From: Pseudarthrobacter sp. SSS035
Lineage (GTDB): Bacteria > Actinomycetota > Actinomycetes > Actinomycetales > Micrococcaceae
Assembly: GCF_023273875.1 (NCBI RefSeq)
Contig: NZ_CP096882.1
Coordinates: forward strand, 3,348,001-3,412,000
DNA: 64,000 nt
Direction: 5' to 3'
Of this stretch, positions 7,917 to 16,940 are shown in pieces. Under the pieces are notes generated by a model that saw only the letters and a list, made by a program, of their open reading frames with translations, ran no database searches and was not told the DNA's origin. The translations under genes were made by a program, and so were the position numbers. Every line of letters starts with the position of its first letter. Position 1 is the first letter of the stretch.

Positions 7917-9263
7917 TCAGGCCTTGAGCTTGGGCTTGACGTCCTTGGTGTAGATTCCCTCGAGCGTGGCCTTCAGCTCGGTCATGGTGGACTTCACGTC
8001 GGCCTCCTGCGTCAGGATCTTGGCGGCAGCTTTGGCCATCTCCTGGTCGGCGCCGGGGAGGAACGCACGGGCGTTGTCCTGGACCTTGGTCACGGCCAGC
8101 TGGTCCATGGCGATCTTGATCTGCGGCGTCTTGGCGAGCACGGCGGTCATGTCGGCGGACGTGCGTGTGGGCATGTAGCCGGTCGCGGCCGAGAACGCTG
8201 CAGTGTTCTCCGGCTCGGTCATGAACTGCAGGAACATCGCTGCTGCCAGCTGCTCTTCCTTGGTGACACCGCTGGGGATGCCCAGGCCGGCGCCGCCGGT
8301 GGGGCACACCCCTGTGGTGACCTTTGAGCCGCCCGGCATGAAGCCGACGCCCACGTTGAACTTGGCGGACTTCAGGATGCCGATCAGTGACCCCGTCGAA
8401 GACAACGTGGCCGAGGCGAGGCCGGCGGCAAAGTCGTCGGCGGATTCCTTGGAGGAAACGCCGGCCCAAGCGTCCTTGTACACGGAATCCTGGGCCGCCT
8501 GCAGTGCCGCCACGGACTCGGCTGAATCACAGGTGATGTCCCATTCCTTGGACCAGCCGCCGCCTTCGCCCCACAGGTTGTTCTGCAGGGTCCAGCCTGC
8601 GTACCCGGCCAGGGCGGGGTGCATAAACGCGTACTGTGCGCCGGAAGCTGCCTTGAGCTTGGGGGCCCAGCCGGCGAATTCCTGCCAGGTGGCGGGGGCG
8701 CGGTCCGGCAGGCCGGCTGCGGCGAAGTGGTCCTTGTTGTAGTAGAACAGGGGTGTGGACCGGCCGTAGGGGAGTGCCCACTGCTTGCCGTCGTACTTAT
8801 AGTCGTCCACCAGTGAGGTGCGGAAGTCGTCCAGCTTGACGTCCAGCTGCTTGACCAGGGAGTCGAGCGGGATGATGCTCTCGTTCAGGTAGTAGCGGAA
8901 CCACCAGACGTCGGAGAGGACCACCAGGGACGGCAGGCCTGACTTGGCGGCCTGGGCGGTCTGGAACTTCTGGGCGATTTCCTCGTAGTTGGCGCCGGCC
9001 GTCACCAGGTTCACCTTGATGTCCGGGTACCTGGCGTGGAACTTCTCGATGATGCTCTTTTCCACGTCCTGTGACTTGCCCGGGTGGTTGGACCAGAAGT
9101 CGATGGAGGCGGCCGGCTTGACGCTGCTGAAGTCGATGCTGGCAGCGGTTGTCGCCGCGGCTCCGGGTGTTGTTGACGGGCCGCCGCAGGCGGAGAGAGC
9201 TGCGGCGCCTGCCCCGGCGCCGGCCAGGGTGAGGAAGAACCGTCGATCAAGGGTAAAGGACAT
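7917..9263 (-). CDS. Carbohydrate ABC transporter substrate-binding lipoprotein
   Basis: The 448-residue protein has a signal peptide with an RRFF pair and the lipobox LSAC (Cys26), then a Ser/Thr/Ala linker and a family-1 extracellular solute-binding fold (IDFWSNHPGKSQDVEK, SLVVLSDVWWFRYY, WALPYGRSTPLFYYNKD). This class binds glycerol-3-phosphate or oligosaccharides outside the membrane; the exact ligand cannot be read. GAAAGG lies 7 bases before the ATG. It is the last gene of a three-gene operon with two permeases upstream. Confidence 0.88.
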   Translation of the reverse strand: MSFTLDRRFFLTLAGAGAGAAALSACGGPSTTPGAAATTAASIDFSSVKPAASIDFWSNHPGKSQDVEKSIIEKFHARYPDIKVNLVTAGANYEEIAQKFQTAQAAKSGLPSLVVLSDVWWFRYYLNESIIPLDSLVKQLDVKLDDFRTSLVDDYKYDGKQWALPYGRSTPLFYYNKDHFAAAGLPDRAPATWQEFAGWAPKLKAASGAQYAFMHPALAGYAGWTLQNNLWGEGGGWSKEWDITCDSAESVAALQAAQDSVYKDAWAGVSSKESADDFAAGLASATLSSTGSLIGILKSAKFNVGVGFMPGGSKVTTGVCPTGGAGLGIPSGVTKEEQLAAAMFLQFMTEPENTAAFSAATGYMPTRTSADMTAVLAKTPQIKIAMDQLAVTKVQDNARAFLPGADQEMAKAAAKILTQEADVKSTMTELKATLEGIYTKDVKPKLKA

Positions 9264-9374
9264 GGTGCTGCCTTTCGTTGTGTGCCTCGGTGGTGCTGGA
9301 TGCGGTGGATGGATGGTTTGGATGCCCGCCAGCAGTGCCCGCCGGTAAGGCCCGACGGCGGTGCTCGCCGGAGG

Positions 9375-10280
9375 CTAGCCCGTCACGCTGCCCTGGGTCA
9401 GGCCCGCGACGATGTAGCGCTGGAGCATGGCGAAGATGACCAGGATGGGGACGATCACGAGGACGGCGCCGGCCATCATGATTCCCCAGCCTGCGCCGTT
9501 GCTCTCGGAGTTCTGCAGCAGGGTCAGGCCGACTGGAAGGGTCATGCTTTCGGGTTTGTCCGTGATGATCAGCGGCCAGATGTACTCGTTCCATTCGCTG
9601 ACCACGGTGACCAGGGCAACCGTGGCGATCGAGGGAACGGACACCGGCACCACGATCTGCCACAGCCGCCGCCAGTGGCCGGCGCCGTCGATCTCTGCCG
9701 ATTCCAGGATGGACCCGGGCAGGGTGAGGAAGTGCTGGCGCAGCAGGAACGTGCCGAAGGCAGTGCCCAGGCCAGGCAGGATGATGCCCCACAGGGTGTT
9801 CTTCCCGCCCATTCCGGCGATCAGGATGTAGTTCGGCAGGATGGACACCTGCGCGGGAACCATCAGGGCCACGAGGATCAGGACGAAGATCAGGTTCTTG
9901 AACGGAAAGCGCACAAACACCAGGGCATACGCGGTCAGCAGGGCAAGGATCACTTTGATGCCGCCGCCCACCACGGTAACGATGGTGCTGTTCAGGAAGA
10001 ACTGACCGAACGGGACCGTGGTCATGGCCACCCGATAGTTCTCCGGGTCCAGGGCTGCCGGGAGCACCTGCAGATCCAGGGTGACGATTTCGCCGGGCTG
10101 TTTGAACGAGCTCAGCACCATCCACAGCAGCGGCAGGAAGACCACCAGGACGGCGACGGCCAGCGGCGCATACCCGGCAGCGACGGTCCTGGCCAGGTTG
10201 GCACGGGAGAACGGCCGCTCGCGGCGAGGGACGGCGTCGGACGTTGAAGGGTCCGGAAGGACGACGGCGGGAGCGTTCAC
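9375..10280 (-). CDS. Carbohydrate ABC transporter permease (MalG/UgpE type)
   Basis: The 301-residue inner-membrane protein has six predicted membrane segments and the EAA loop (EIDGAGHWRRLWQIVVP) that docks the ATPase. The start is the GTG at 10280, whose GTGA overlaps the stop of the upstream permease. A 110-base gap leads to the substrate-binding gene. No ATP-binding subunit is encoded nearby, so the transporter probably shares an MsiK-like ATPase encoded elsewhere, as is usual for this family in actinobacteria. Confidence 0.9.
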   Translation of the reverse strand: MNAPAVVLPDPSTSDAVPRRERPFSRANLARTVAAGYAPLAVAVLVVFLPLLWMVLSSFKQPGEIVTLDLQVLPAALDPENYRVAMTTVPFGQFFLNSTIVTVVGGGIKVILALLTAYALVFVRFPFKNLIFVLILVALMVPAQVSILPNYILIAGMGGKNTLWGIILPGLGTAFGTFLLRQHFLTLPGSILESAEIDGAGHWRRLWQIVVPVSVPSIATVALVTVVSEWNEYIWPLIITDKPESMTLPVGLTLLQNSESNGAGWGIMMAGAVLVIVPILVIFAMLQRYIVAGLTQGSVTG

Positions 10281-11257
10281 GAGTAGTGCACCTTCTTTTC
10301 GACGAACCGCAGCTGCAGCACTGTAATGACCAGCAGAATGACAAACAGGACCACCGAGATGGCGGCGGAATAGCCGGCGCGGTTGTAGGCGCCGAAGGCT
10401 TGGAGGTACGCCTCGTAGATGAGGGTGCTGGTGCCGCTGCCCAGGGGCGTCATGATCCGGATGAGGTCGAAGGCCTGGAGCGAGCTGAGCATGGTGGTGA
10501 TCAGCAGGAAGAACGTGGTGGGGGAGAGCAGCGGCAGCGACATGCTGACGAAGCGCCGGAAACCGCTGGCACCGTCCAGCGACGCCGCCTCCATCACGTC
10601 CTGCGGCAGGGACTGCAGCCCGGCCAGGAACACCACCGCGCAGTAGCCCAGGTTCTTCCACACGTACACGATGATGACCATCACCAGGGAGAGCTCCGGA
10701 TCGTTGATCCACTGCGGGCTCTGCTGCCCGAGGCCCCGCAGGATCCACGCGAGCACGCCGTAGCCGGGATCAAAGATGAACAGCCACACCAGGCCAACGC
10801 CAACCCCGGACAGTACATACGGTGCGAAGACGGCAGACCGGGCAAAGGTGGTGCCGCGGACCTTCGAGTTCAGGGCCAGCGCCACCAGCAGGCCCAGCAC
10901 CATGGAGCCGCCCACGGTTGCGGCAGTGAATACGGCAGTGGTGCCAAGGACGCGGCCGGCGTCCGCGCTGGTGAAGAACGTGACGTAGTTATCCAGCCCG
11001 ACGACGGTGGCGGACGCCGAGCCGAGCGTCCAGTTCAGCGTGGAGTAGTAGAGGTTGTTGAACAGCGGGACGTAGGTGAAGACCGCGATGAGCAGCAGGT
11101 TCGGCAGGGCCAGCGCGAGGAAGACGAAAAAGTCCTGGCGTTTCCGGCGCGACCAGCGATTGCGCTTCCGGAGCAGGGCGCCGGCCTGGTCTTTTGCCCT
11201 GCCGGTGGCCGACTGCGCCGGGGAACTGCCCGGCTTGGCGGTGAGCTGTGGTGTCAT
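10277..11257 (-). CDS. Carbohydrate ABC transporter permease (MalF/UgpA type)
   Basis: The 326-residue protein has a basic cytoplasmic N-terminus, six membrane segments and the EAA motif (EAASLDGASGFRRF). It pairs with the downstream permease to form the channel. ATG 11257 was chosen; a TTG three codons upstream (11266) is possible, and neither has a strong Shine-Dalgarno. The start lies in one arm of an inverted repeat (GATCTCAA at 11259-11266, TTGAGATC at 11303-11310). Confidence 0.88.
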   Translation of the reverse strand: MTPQLTAKPGSSPAQSATGRAKDQAGALLRKRNRWSRRKRQDFFVFLALALPNLLLIAVFTYVPLFNNLYYSTLNWTLGSASATVVGLDNYVTFFTSADAGRVLGTTAVFTAATVGGSMVLGLLVALALNSKVRGTTFARSAVFAPYVLSGVGVGLVWLFIFDPGYGVLAWILRGLGQQSPQWINDPELSLVMVIIVYVWKNLGYCAVVFLAGLQSLPQDVMEAASLDGASGFRRFVSMSLPLLSPTTFFLLITTMLSSLQAFDLIRIMTPLGSGTSTLIYEAYLQAFGAYNRAGYSAAISVVLFVILLVITVLQLRFVEKKVHYS

Positions 11258-11385
11258 GGATCTCAATCGGGAGGCCTGTGATGGCAGGGCTGTGGAACGG
11301 ATTTGAGATCACTCCATCACATAGTCGATGCCGGACCGGACCAGATGCGGCCGCCCAGCGAATTGTTGTCCCAGGCTTCGAAGCC

Positions 11386-11398
11386 CGTTCACGGAACG
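11386..11398. promoter_or_regulatory. Candidate operator between ABC operon and peptidase gene
   Basis: CGTTCACGGAACG is a perfect 5-3-5 inverted repeat in the divergent intergenic region. It could be the operator of a sugar-responsive repressor acting on the ABC operon, but no regulator gene is adjacent and the assignment is by symmetry only. Confidence 0.3.
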
Positions 11399-11446
11399 TT
11401 TCGTTTCCCCGGTGATGGAGCCCACAGTCTGCCGGTGAACGCAGGG

Positions 11447-11452
11447 CAGAAT
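11447..11452 (+). promoter_or_regulatory. -10 element for leaderless P1 peptidase mRNA
   Basis: GGGCAGAAT places CAGAAT six bases before the ATG at 11459. The same GGGCAGAAT block with a 7-base gap precedes coaA, supporting a leaderless start. No clear -35. Confidence 0.5.
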
Positions 11453-11458
11453 GGAGCC

Positions 11459-12442
11459 ATGGGAGCAATCACGGATGTGCCTGGGATCAGGGTTGGCCAT
11501 GAGCAGAAGACCGGCGACGGCTGGCTGACGGGAGTCACCGTGGTGCTGCCGCCGCGGGGCACTGTCGGGTCGGTGGACGTCCGTGGCGGTGGCCCGGGCA
11601 CGCATGAGACTGACGCGCTGGACCCCACCACGCTGGTGTCCACGGTGGACGCGGTGGTCCTCACCGGCGGCAGCGCCTACGGGCTCGTCTCGGCCCACGG
11701 TGCACAGCGCTGGTGCGAAGAGAACGGCCGGGGCTTCGCCGTCACCGGGGGAGTGGTGCCGATCGTTCCCGCCGCCGCGATCTTCGACCTCGGCCGGGGA
11801 GGCGACTTCTCAGCGCGCCCGACGGCGGACATGGGCTACGCGGCCACCGTTGCCGCTGCTGCCGAAACGAACGGGCACGACGTCGGACGCGGCACTGTGG
11901 GCGCCGGCACCGGAGCAATAATCGGACGCGGACAGTTCAAAGGTGGGGTGGGTACGGCTTCGGTCACGCTGGACAGCGGAGTCATTGTCGGCGCGCTGGC
12001 CATCGTGAACGCCTTGGGTCTGCCATTTGCCGTGGGAGACGCGGCCGCTGAGACTGGGCCCGAGCAGACGGGGCTGGGACCCGGCAGCGTGCGTCTAAGC
12101 GAGGAACGAGCGAGCACGCCGAGGGTTGCAGCGCCGGCGGCGCCGGAACCACAAGGACTCAACACGACACTCGTTGTTGTGGCGACGAACGCCGTGCTGG
12201 ACCCCGCCGAGTGCTATCGGACTGCTTCTGCTGCGCATGCTGGCTTGGCTCGGGCGCTGAACCCTTCTCACACGTTGGCTGACGGGGATACTGTGTTCTG
12301 CCTTGCCACCGGTGACGTGGCACTGGACCGGAGTACTGAAACTGCCCGGCAGGTGAGTCTCATTACCCTGCAGAGTGCGGCAGCCGACGTCGTACGTTTG
12401 GCGATCCTGGATGGGATTTCGGGAAGTCCAATTTCCGGGTAG
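11459..12442 (+). CDS. P1 family (S58) peptidase, DmpA/aminopeptidase-like
   Basis: The 327-residue protein begins [14 protein letters not shown], carries [14 protein letters not shown] and [11 protein letters not shown], and so belongs to the self-cleaving DmpA/S58 N-terminal nucleophile family. Members cleave themselves and then act as aminopeptidases or amidases on beta- or D-amino acid substrates. Here the expected processing site reads [12 protein letters not shown] (Asn235-Thr236-Thr237), suggesting a Thr rather than Ser nucleophile; this is an inference from position. The start was chosen from the -10 element six bases upstream. Substrate unknown. Confidence 0.85.
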   Translation: MGAITDVPGIRVGHEQKTGDGWLTGVTVVLPPRGTVGSVDVRGGGPGTHETDALDPTTLVSTVDAVVLTGGSAYGLVSAHGAQRWCEENGRGFAVTGGVVPIVPAAAIFDLGRGGDFSARPTADMGYAATVAAAAETNGHDVGRGTVGAGTGAIIGRGQFKGGVGTASVTLDSGVIVGALAIVNALGLPFAVGDAAAETGPEQTGLGPGSVRLSEERASTPRVAAPAAPEPQGLNTTLVVVATNAVLDPAECYRTASAAHAGLARALNPSHTLADGDTVFCLATGDVALDRSTETARQVSLITLQSAAADVVRLAILDGISGSPISG

Positions 12443-12464
12443 GGTGTGTACTTTCATATTTAGT

Positions 12465-12493
12465 TTGGACTTTCTACCCACTTACAGTAAAGT
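12465..12493 (+). promoter_or_regulatory. infA: Promoter of infA-rpmJ-rpsM-rpsK
   Basis: TTGGAC (12465-12470) and TAAAGT (12488-12493) are separated by exactly 17 bases, close to the housekeeping consensus. It lies 129 bases upstream of infA and gives a leader of about 120 bases. Confidence 0.7.
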
Positions 12494-12621
12494 GGTTTGT
12501 TGGTTGTCTGCCCAGCTGTGCCCTGTTTGGGGCCGGAGGCGATAACCGATCCAACAAAAACGTTCGTGGTCATGTCCGGTGCAATCCGGCAGGGCTGCGG
12601 CAACAACAGTTAGCGGAGGGT

Positions 12622-12843
12622 ATGGCCAAGAAGGACGGGGTCATTGAGATCGAAGGCGTTGTGACTGAGGCGCTGCCTAACGCGATGTTTCGCGTTGAGC
12701 TGACCAACAAGCACATCGTACTCGCGCACATCTCAGGCAAGATGCGCCAGCACTACATCAGGATTCTCCCTGAGGACCGGGTAGTGGTGGAACTGAGCCC
12801 TTATGACCTCACTCGGGGTCGTATCGTCTACCGCTACAAGTAA
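12622..12843 (+). CDS. infA: Translation initiation factor IF-1
   Basis: The 73-residue OB-fold protein ([20 protein letters not shown]...GRIVYRYK) is a full-length bacterial IF-1, which occupies the A site of the 30S subunit during initiation. GCGGAGGGT precedes the ATG. It heads the alpha-type ribosomal operon. Confidence 0.97.
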   Translation: MAKKDGVIEIEGVVTEALPNAMFRVELTNKHIVLAHISGKMRQHYIRILPEDRVVVELSPYDLTRGRIVYRYK

Positions 12844-12912
12844 ATTCTGGGCGGCCTCAGCATGAGCTGACGGCTGCTCCAGTTGACCAACTGCCACACG
12901 CAAAGGAATGCC

Positions 12913-13026
12913 ATGAAGGTCAAGCCGAGCGTCAAGCAGATCTGCGAAAAGTGCAAAGTGATCCGCCGTAATGGCCGGGTCATGGTGATCTGCGAGAACC
13001 CGCGCCACAAGCAGCGCCAGGGCTAA
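12913..13026 (+). CDS. rpmJ: 50S ribosomal protein L36
   Basis: The 37-residue protein [19 protein letters not shown]... carries the zinc ligands Cys11, Cys14, Cys27 and His32, so it is the zinc-binding (C+) form. AAAGGA lies a few bases before the ATG. It sits between infA and rpsM as in most bacteria. Confidence 0.96.
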   Translation: MKVKPSVKQICEKCKVIRRNGRVMVICENPRHKQRQG

Positions 13027-13202
13027 TTTCCCTCTTGAGGGAAATCCTGGGTTGCTAACCCACGCAAGTAAATAAAAGGCAGCACAAGCTGAACTGGGAC
13101 GTATGAGCCCGGACAGCTAACCCCCGGTCGGAGGCTGGGGCCGCACAGAACGTGCGGGTGTACTGCCTACGACCTCCGGTTTATTCAAGGAGCACTGCCT
13201 CT

Positions 13203-13577
13203 ATGGCTCGTCTCGCTGGCGTAGACATTCCCCGCGAAAAGCGGTTGGAAATTGCGCTTACTTACATCTACGGCGTGGGCAAGACCCGTGCACACGAAAC
13301 CCTGGCTGCCACTGGCATCAGCGCTGACGTCCGCGTTAAGGACCTCACCGATGCCCAGCTGGTAGAGCTTCGTGACTACATTGAAGGCAACTACAAGGTT
13401 GAGGGTGACCTTCGCCGCGAAGTAGCAGCTGATATCCGCCGCAAGGTTGAAATCGGCAGCTACGAAGGTATTCGCCACCGCAAGGGCCTGCCAGTGCGCG
13501 GACAGCGTACGAAGACGAACGCACGTACCCGTAAGGGTCCGAAGCGCACCGTTGCAGGCAAGAAGAAGGCTCGTTAA
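13203..13577 (+). CDS. rpsM: 30S ribosomal protein S13
   Basis: The 124-residue product [14 protein letters not shown]... with [19 protein letters not shown] is standard S13 at the head of the small subunit, contacting the P-site tRNA. CAAGGAG precedes the ATG; an in-frame upstream GTG/ATG-like start at 13152 has no such signal. The 176 bases before it hold a small hairpin (TTTCCCTC/GAGGGAAA, 13026-13045). Confidence 0.97.
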   Translation: MARLAGVDIPREKRLEIALTYIYGVGKTRAHETLAATGISADVRVKDLTDAQLVELRDYIEGNYKVEGDLRREVAADIRRKVEIGSYEGIRHRKGLPVRGQRTKTNARTRKGPKRTVAGKKKAR

Positions 13578-13628
13578 ATCCCTCGGGATTGACTCGTCTT
13601 CCCCCAATAACTTTCTGTAGGAGAAAAA

Positions 13629-14030
13629 ATGCCCCCGAAGACTCGTGGCGCGGTTCGCAAGCCGCGTAAGAAGGACAAAAAGAATATCGCGCTGGGCCAG
13701 GCGCACATCAAGAGCACTTTTAACAACACCATCGTGTCCATCACGGACCCGAACGGCGCTGTTATCTCTTGGGCTTCCTCAGGTGAGGTTGGCTTCAAGG
13801 GCTCACGCAAGTCCACCCCGTTCGCAGCCCAGATGGCTGCCGAAGCTGCTGCCAAGCGTGCGCAGGAGCACGGCATGCGCAAGGTTGACGTTTTCGTCAA
13901 GGGACCGGGTTCAGGACGCGAGACCGCAATCCGCTCGCTGCAGGCCGCTGGCCTGGAGGTTGGCTCCATCCAGGACGTCACCCCCGCAGCGCACAACGGC
14001 TGCCGTCCGCCGAAGCGCCGCCGCGTCTAA
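13629..14030 (+). CDS. rpsK: 30S ribosomal protein S11
   Basis: The 133-residue product has a basic N-terminus and S11 signatures ([50 protein letters not shown]). It forms part of the platform and the E site. TAGGAG precedes the ATG. rpsD (S4), often next in this operon, is absent. Confidence 0.97.
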   Translation: MPPKTRGAVRKPRKKDKKNIALGQAHIKSTFNNTIVSITDPNGAVISWASSGEVGFKGSRKSTPFAAQMAAEAAAKRAQEHGMRKVDVFVKGPGSGRETAIRSLQAAGLEVGSIQDVTPAAHNGCRPPKRRRV

Positions 14031-14049
14031 GGCTTTTCCAGCAGCTTGA

Positions 14050-14081
14050 GCTTGCCCGGACCGTCAATGGTCCGGGCAAGC
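14050..14081 (+). terminator. Perfect hairpin between rpsK and rpoA
   Basis: A perfect 13-bp stem (GCTTGCCCGGACC and complement, 6-base loop) lies 20 bases after rpsK. There is no T-tract, so it may only reduce read-through or protect the upstream mRNA from decay before rpoA. Confidence 0.55.
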
Positions 14082-14162
14082 CCAGCCGCGTTAAGTCTTC
14101 AGACCGAATTTCCACCACCTGTGTTGCGTCATATAGCGGATGCTCGCCGAAAGGAAACCTAA

Positions 14163-15173
14163 GTGCTCATTGCACAGCGCCCCACCCTCTCCGAAGAGGT
14201 AGTCTCCGATAACCGCTCGCGTTTCATCATTGAACCGCTGGAACCCGGCTTCGGCTACACCCTCGGAAACTCACTCCGCCGTACCCTGCTCTCCTCCATC
14301 CCCGGTGCCGCTGTAACCAGCATCCGGATCGATGGCGTACTGCACGAGTTCACCACGGTTCCGGGTGTCAAGGAAGATGTCACTGAGATCATCCTGAACA
14401 TCAAGAGCCTGTCGGTTTCCTCCGAGCACGACGAGCCGGTTGTGGCTTACCTGCGCAAGCAGGGCCCCGGAGTCGTCACCGCCGCGGACATCGCTCCGCC
14501 GGCCGGCGTCGAATTCCACAACCCGGATCTGCACATTGCCACGCTGAACTCGAAGGGCAAGTTCGAACTCGAACTGACCATCGAGCGCGGCCGCGGCTAC
14601 GTTTCGGCAGCTCAGAACAAGTCCGGCGACTCCGAGATCGGCCGTATCCCGGTCGACTCGATCTACTCGCCGGTCCTGAAGGTTACTTTCCGCGTGGAAG
14701 CAACCCGTGTTGAGCAGCGCACCGACTTCGACAAGCTTATTGTCGACGTCGAGACCAAGCAGGCCATCGCCCCGCGCGATGCTGTTGCTTCCGCAGGTAC
14801 CACCCTGGTGGAACTCTTCGGTCTGGCCCGCGAGCTGAACACCGCAGCTGAAGGTATCGAGATTGGCCCGTCGCCGACGGATGCTGCCCTGGCAGCAGAC
14901 ATGGCACTGCCGATCGAGGATCTGGACCTCACCGTCCGTTCCTACAACTGCCTCAAGCGTGAGGGCATCCACACCGTGGGTGAACTCGTTGCACGCTCCG
15001 AGGCTGACCTCATGGACATCCGTAACTTCGGTGCGAAGTCCATTGACGAGGTCAAGGCAAAGCTGGTTGAACTGGGCCTGTCCCTCAAGGACTCGCCTCC
15101 CGGTTTTGACCTCGCAGCACGCGCCGCAGCAATTGAAGAGGACGACGCCGCCTTCGGCGACGACGAACTCTAA
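14163..15173 (+). CDS. rpoA: DNA-directed RNA polymerase subunit alpha
   Basis: The 336-residue protein has the dimerising N-terminal domain ([20 protein letters not shown]) and the C-terminal DNA- and activator-binding domain ([20 protein letters not shown] ... [19 protein letters not shown]), ending in an acidic tail. The start is GTG 14163 with GAAAGGAAA upstream. rplQ follows after 77 bases. Confidence 0.97.
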   Translation: MLIAQRPTLSEEVVSDNRSRFIIEPLEPGFGYTLGNSLRRTLLSSIPGAAVTSIRIDGVLHEFTTVPGVKEDVTEIILNIKSLSVSSEHDEPVVAYLRKQGPGVVTAADIAPPAGVEFHNPDLHIATLNSKGKFELELTIERGRGYVSAAQNKSGDSEIGRIPVDSIYSPVLKVTFRVEATRVEQRTDFDKLIVDVETKQAIAPRDAVASAGTTLVELFGLARELNTAAEGIEIGPSPTDAALAADMALPIEDLDLTVRSYNCLKREGIHTVGELVARSEADLMDIRNFGAKSIDEVKAKLVELGLSLKDSPPGFDLAARAAAIEEDDAAFGDDEL

Positions 15174-15250
15174 CAAACAGATCTTGGCCGGCTGGCTGGA
15201 TGCACCACGGTGTGCGCAGCCCACTGGCTTCCATATGAGGAGAAACTATT

Positions 15251-15934
15251 ATGCCTACCCCCGCTAAGGGTCCGCGCCTCGGAGGCGGAGCGGCTCACGA
15301 GCGTCTTATGCTCGCGAACCTGTCCGCCGCACTGTTCGAGCACAAGCGGATCACCACCACGGTGACCAAGGCCAAGCGACTGAAGCCGTACGCCGAGCGT
15401 CTGGTGACTTTCGCCAAGCGTGGCGACCTGGCTTCCCGCCGCCGTGTACTCGGCCTGATCAGCAACAAGGGCATCGTCCACGAGCTGTTCACCGACATTG
15501 CACAGGCAGTGGAGAACCGCGACGGCGGCTACACCCGCATCACCAAGATCGGCAACCGCAAGGGCGACAACGCTCCCATGGCTGTCATCGAACTGGTTCT
15601 CGAGCCGGTTTCCGCCAAGCAGGCCGTTGTGGCCGAGGCTACCCAGGCTGCCGCCAAGGCTGCTCCGGTTGCTGAAGAAGCTCCGGTTGAAGCTGCCGAG
15701 ACCGAAGCTGCTGAAGCCAAGTACGCCGGCTCCAAGCCTGCTACGGCTGACAACGTCGCCCCTGAGGGCTTCGAGGTCAAGGGCAACGAGGACTCCATGA
15801 AGTACCACGTTCCCGGCTCACGCTGGTACGACGCCACGACTGCTGAAGTCTGGTTCGACTCTGCAGAGTCCGCCGCAGCCGCAGGCTTCGTGCCTGCCGG
15901 TGGCGAAGCTGCGCAGGCCGTCGAAGCTGAGTAA
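15251..15934 (+). CDS. rplQ: 50S ribosomal protein L17 with C-terminal extension domain
   Basis: Residues 1-~125 are canonical L17 ([19 protein letters not shown]), which lines the exit tunnel outer surface. It continues with an Ala/Glu/Pro-rich linker (~130-160) and a compact C-terminal segment with [20 protein letters not shown] and [16 protein letters not shown], total 227 residues against about 120 in most bacteria. The same type of small motif (I recall it as 'sunset' domain) occurs on other actinobacterial proteins. ATGAGGAG lies 8 bases before the ATG. Confidence 0.95.
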   Translation: MPTPAKGPRLGGGAAHERLMLANLSAALFEHKRITTTVTKAKRLKPYAERLVTFAKRGDLASRRRVLGLISNKGIVHELFTDIAQAVENRDGGYTRITKIGNRKGDNAPMAVIELVLEPVSAKQAVVAEATQAAAKAAPVAEEAPVEAAETEAAEAKYAGSKPATADNVAPEGFEVKGNEDSMKYHVPGSRWYDATTAEVWFDSAESAAAAGFVPAGGEAAQAVEAE

Positions 15935-15953
15935 TCAGTCTCTGACGCTCCAG

Positions 15954-15959
15954 TAGACT
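15954..15959 (+). promoter_or_regulatory. truA: -10 element for leaderless truA mRNA
   Basis: TAGACT lies seven bases before the ATG at 15967. Transcription starting there would make a leaderless truA message that begins downstream of rplQ and just before the embedded terminator stem. Confidence 0.5.
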
Positions 15960-15966
15960 TATGTCT

Positions 15967-16857
15967 ATGAACGACCAAAAACCCGCTGCCCCCGTTTTGG
16001 GGGGCGGCGGGTTTTTGCGTGTCCGGCTTGATTTATCGTACGACGGCGGCCCGTTCAACGGGTGGGCCGTGCAGCCGGGCTTGCGCACTGTCCAGGGCAT
16101 CCTGGAAGAGGCGCTGGCGCTGTTGATCCGCCGACCCATCCGGGTGACCGTGGCGGGACGTACCGACGCCGGCGTGCACGCCCGCGGCCAGGTGGTCCAC
16201 CTGGACCTGACCGAGGCCGAGTGGCTGAAGCTGCCGCGCGGGCACGAACTGGATCCCGCCGTCGCGCTTTTGCGGCGGATCCGTGGCGCCCTCAGCCGGG
16301 GGCTGGGCGACCTGACCGGGTCCATCGAAGTTCACCTGGTTTCCTTGGCACCCGTGGGGTTCGATGCCAGGTTCTCGGCTCTCTGGCGGCGGTACAGCTA
16401 CCGCATCGCTGACGGTCCTGCCCTTTGGGATCCACTCGAACGGTACTTCACGCTCTGGCACCAAAGCCCCCTGGACGTGGACCTGCTGAACGCCGGAGCC
16501 GGGCAGCTGCTGGGTCTGCAGAACTTCCTGTCCTACTGCAAGCCGCGGGAGGGTGCCACCACCGTCCGTGAGCTGCAGCGGTTCGAGTTCCACCGCGGGG
16601 AGGACGGCGTTATTGTGGCCACCGTTCAGGCCGACGCCTTCTGCCACAACATGGTGCGCTCCCTGGTTGGCTCGGCCTTGTTCGTGGGGGAGGGCATCGA
16701 GGAGCCGGGGTGGCTGCATGATCGCCTGCTGGCGAAGAAGCGCGACGCCAAGTCCGTCCTGGCTGCCCCGCACCCGCTGGTCCTTGAAGAAGTGGCGTAC
16801 CCGTCAGACGACGAGATGCTGGCCCGCGCGGAGCTGACGAGGGCAGTCCGCAAGTAG
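15967..16857 (+). CDS. truA: tRNA pseudouridine(38-40) synthase TruA
   Basis: The roughly 296-residue enzyme makes pseudouridine in the tRNA anticodon arm. It shows LDLSYDGGPFNGWAVQPG, the catalytic VAGRTDAGVHARGQV motif with the nucleophilic Asp, RRYSYRI, and FCHNMVRSLVG. ATG 15967 was preferred over ATG 15961 because TAGACT ends only one base before the latter. The first ~15 codons are encoded by a terminator-like hairpin, giving the odd N-terminus KPAAPVLGGGGF; a TTG at 16015 directly before the conserved domain is a possible alternative start. Confidence 0.93.
   Translation: MNDQKPAAPVLGGGGFLRVRLDLSYDGGPFNGWAVQPGLRTVQGILEEALALLIRRPIRVTVAGRTDAGVHARGQVVHLDLTEAEWLKLPRGHELDPAVALLRRIRGALSRGLGDLTGSIEVHLVSLAPVGFDARFSALWRRYSYRIADGPALWDPLERYFTLWHQSPLDVDLLNAGAGQLLGLQNFLSYCKPREGATTVRELQRFEFHRGEDGVIVATVQADAFCHNMVRSLVGSALFVGEGIEEPGWLHDRLLAKKRDAKSVLAAPHPLVLEEVAYPSDDEMLARAELTRAVRK
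15978..16016 (+). terminator. Terminator-like hairpin inside the 5' end of truA
   Basis: AAAACCCGCTGCCCCC pairs with GGGGGGCGGCGGGTTTTT around a 5-base loop: a 12-bp GC stem followed by five T. It has all features of an intrinsic terminator for rpoA-rplQ, but it lies within the truA reading frame. Confidence 0.8.
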
Positions 16858-16860
16858 CTC

Positions 16861-16939
16861 GGTGGTTGAGCCTGCCGAAACCCCCGCCCCGGTGATTGAG
16901 CCCGTCGAAACCGAGCCCGGTGATTGAGCCTGTCGAAAT
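16861..16939 (+). repeat. Three direct copies of the dispersed repeat, left of GIY-YIG gene
   Basis: Three 20-base units (GGTGATTGAGCCTGTCGAAA and variants with GGTGGTT or CCCGTCG) start at 16861, 16891 and 16919. They run in the opposite orientation to the copies at 17301-17451, so the GIY-YIG gene between them sits inside an inverted-repeat frame. Confidence 0.85.
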
Positions 16940-16940
16940 C

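Noticed and set aside
12443..12621. Riboswitch in the infA leader
   Set aside because: The leader of about 120 bases shows no known aptamer core by eye; only the promoter could be supported.
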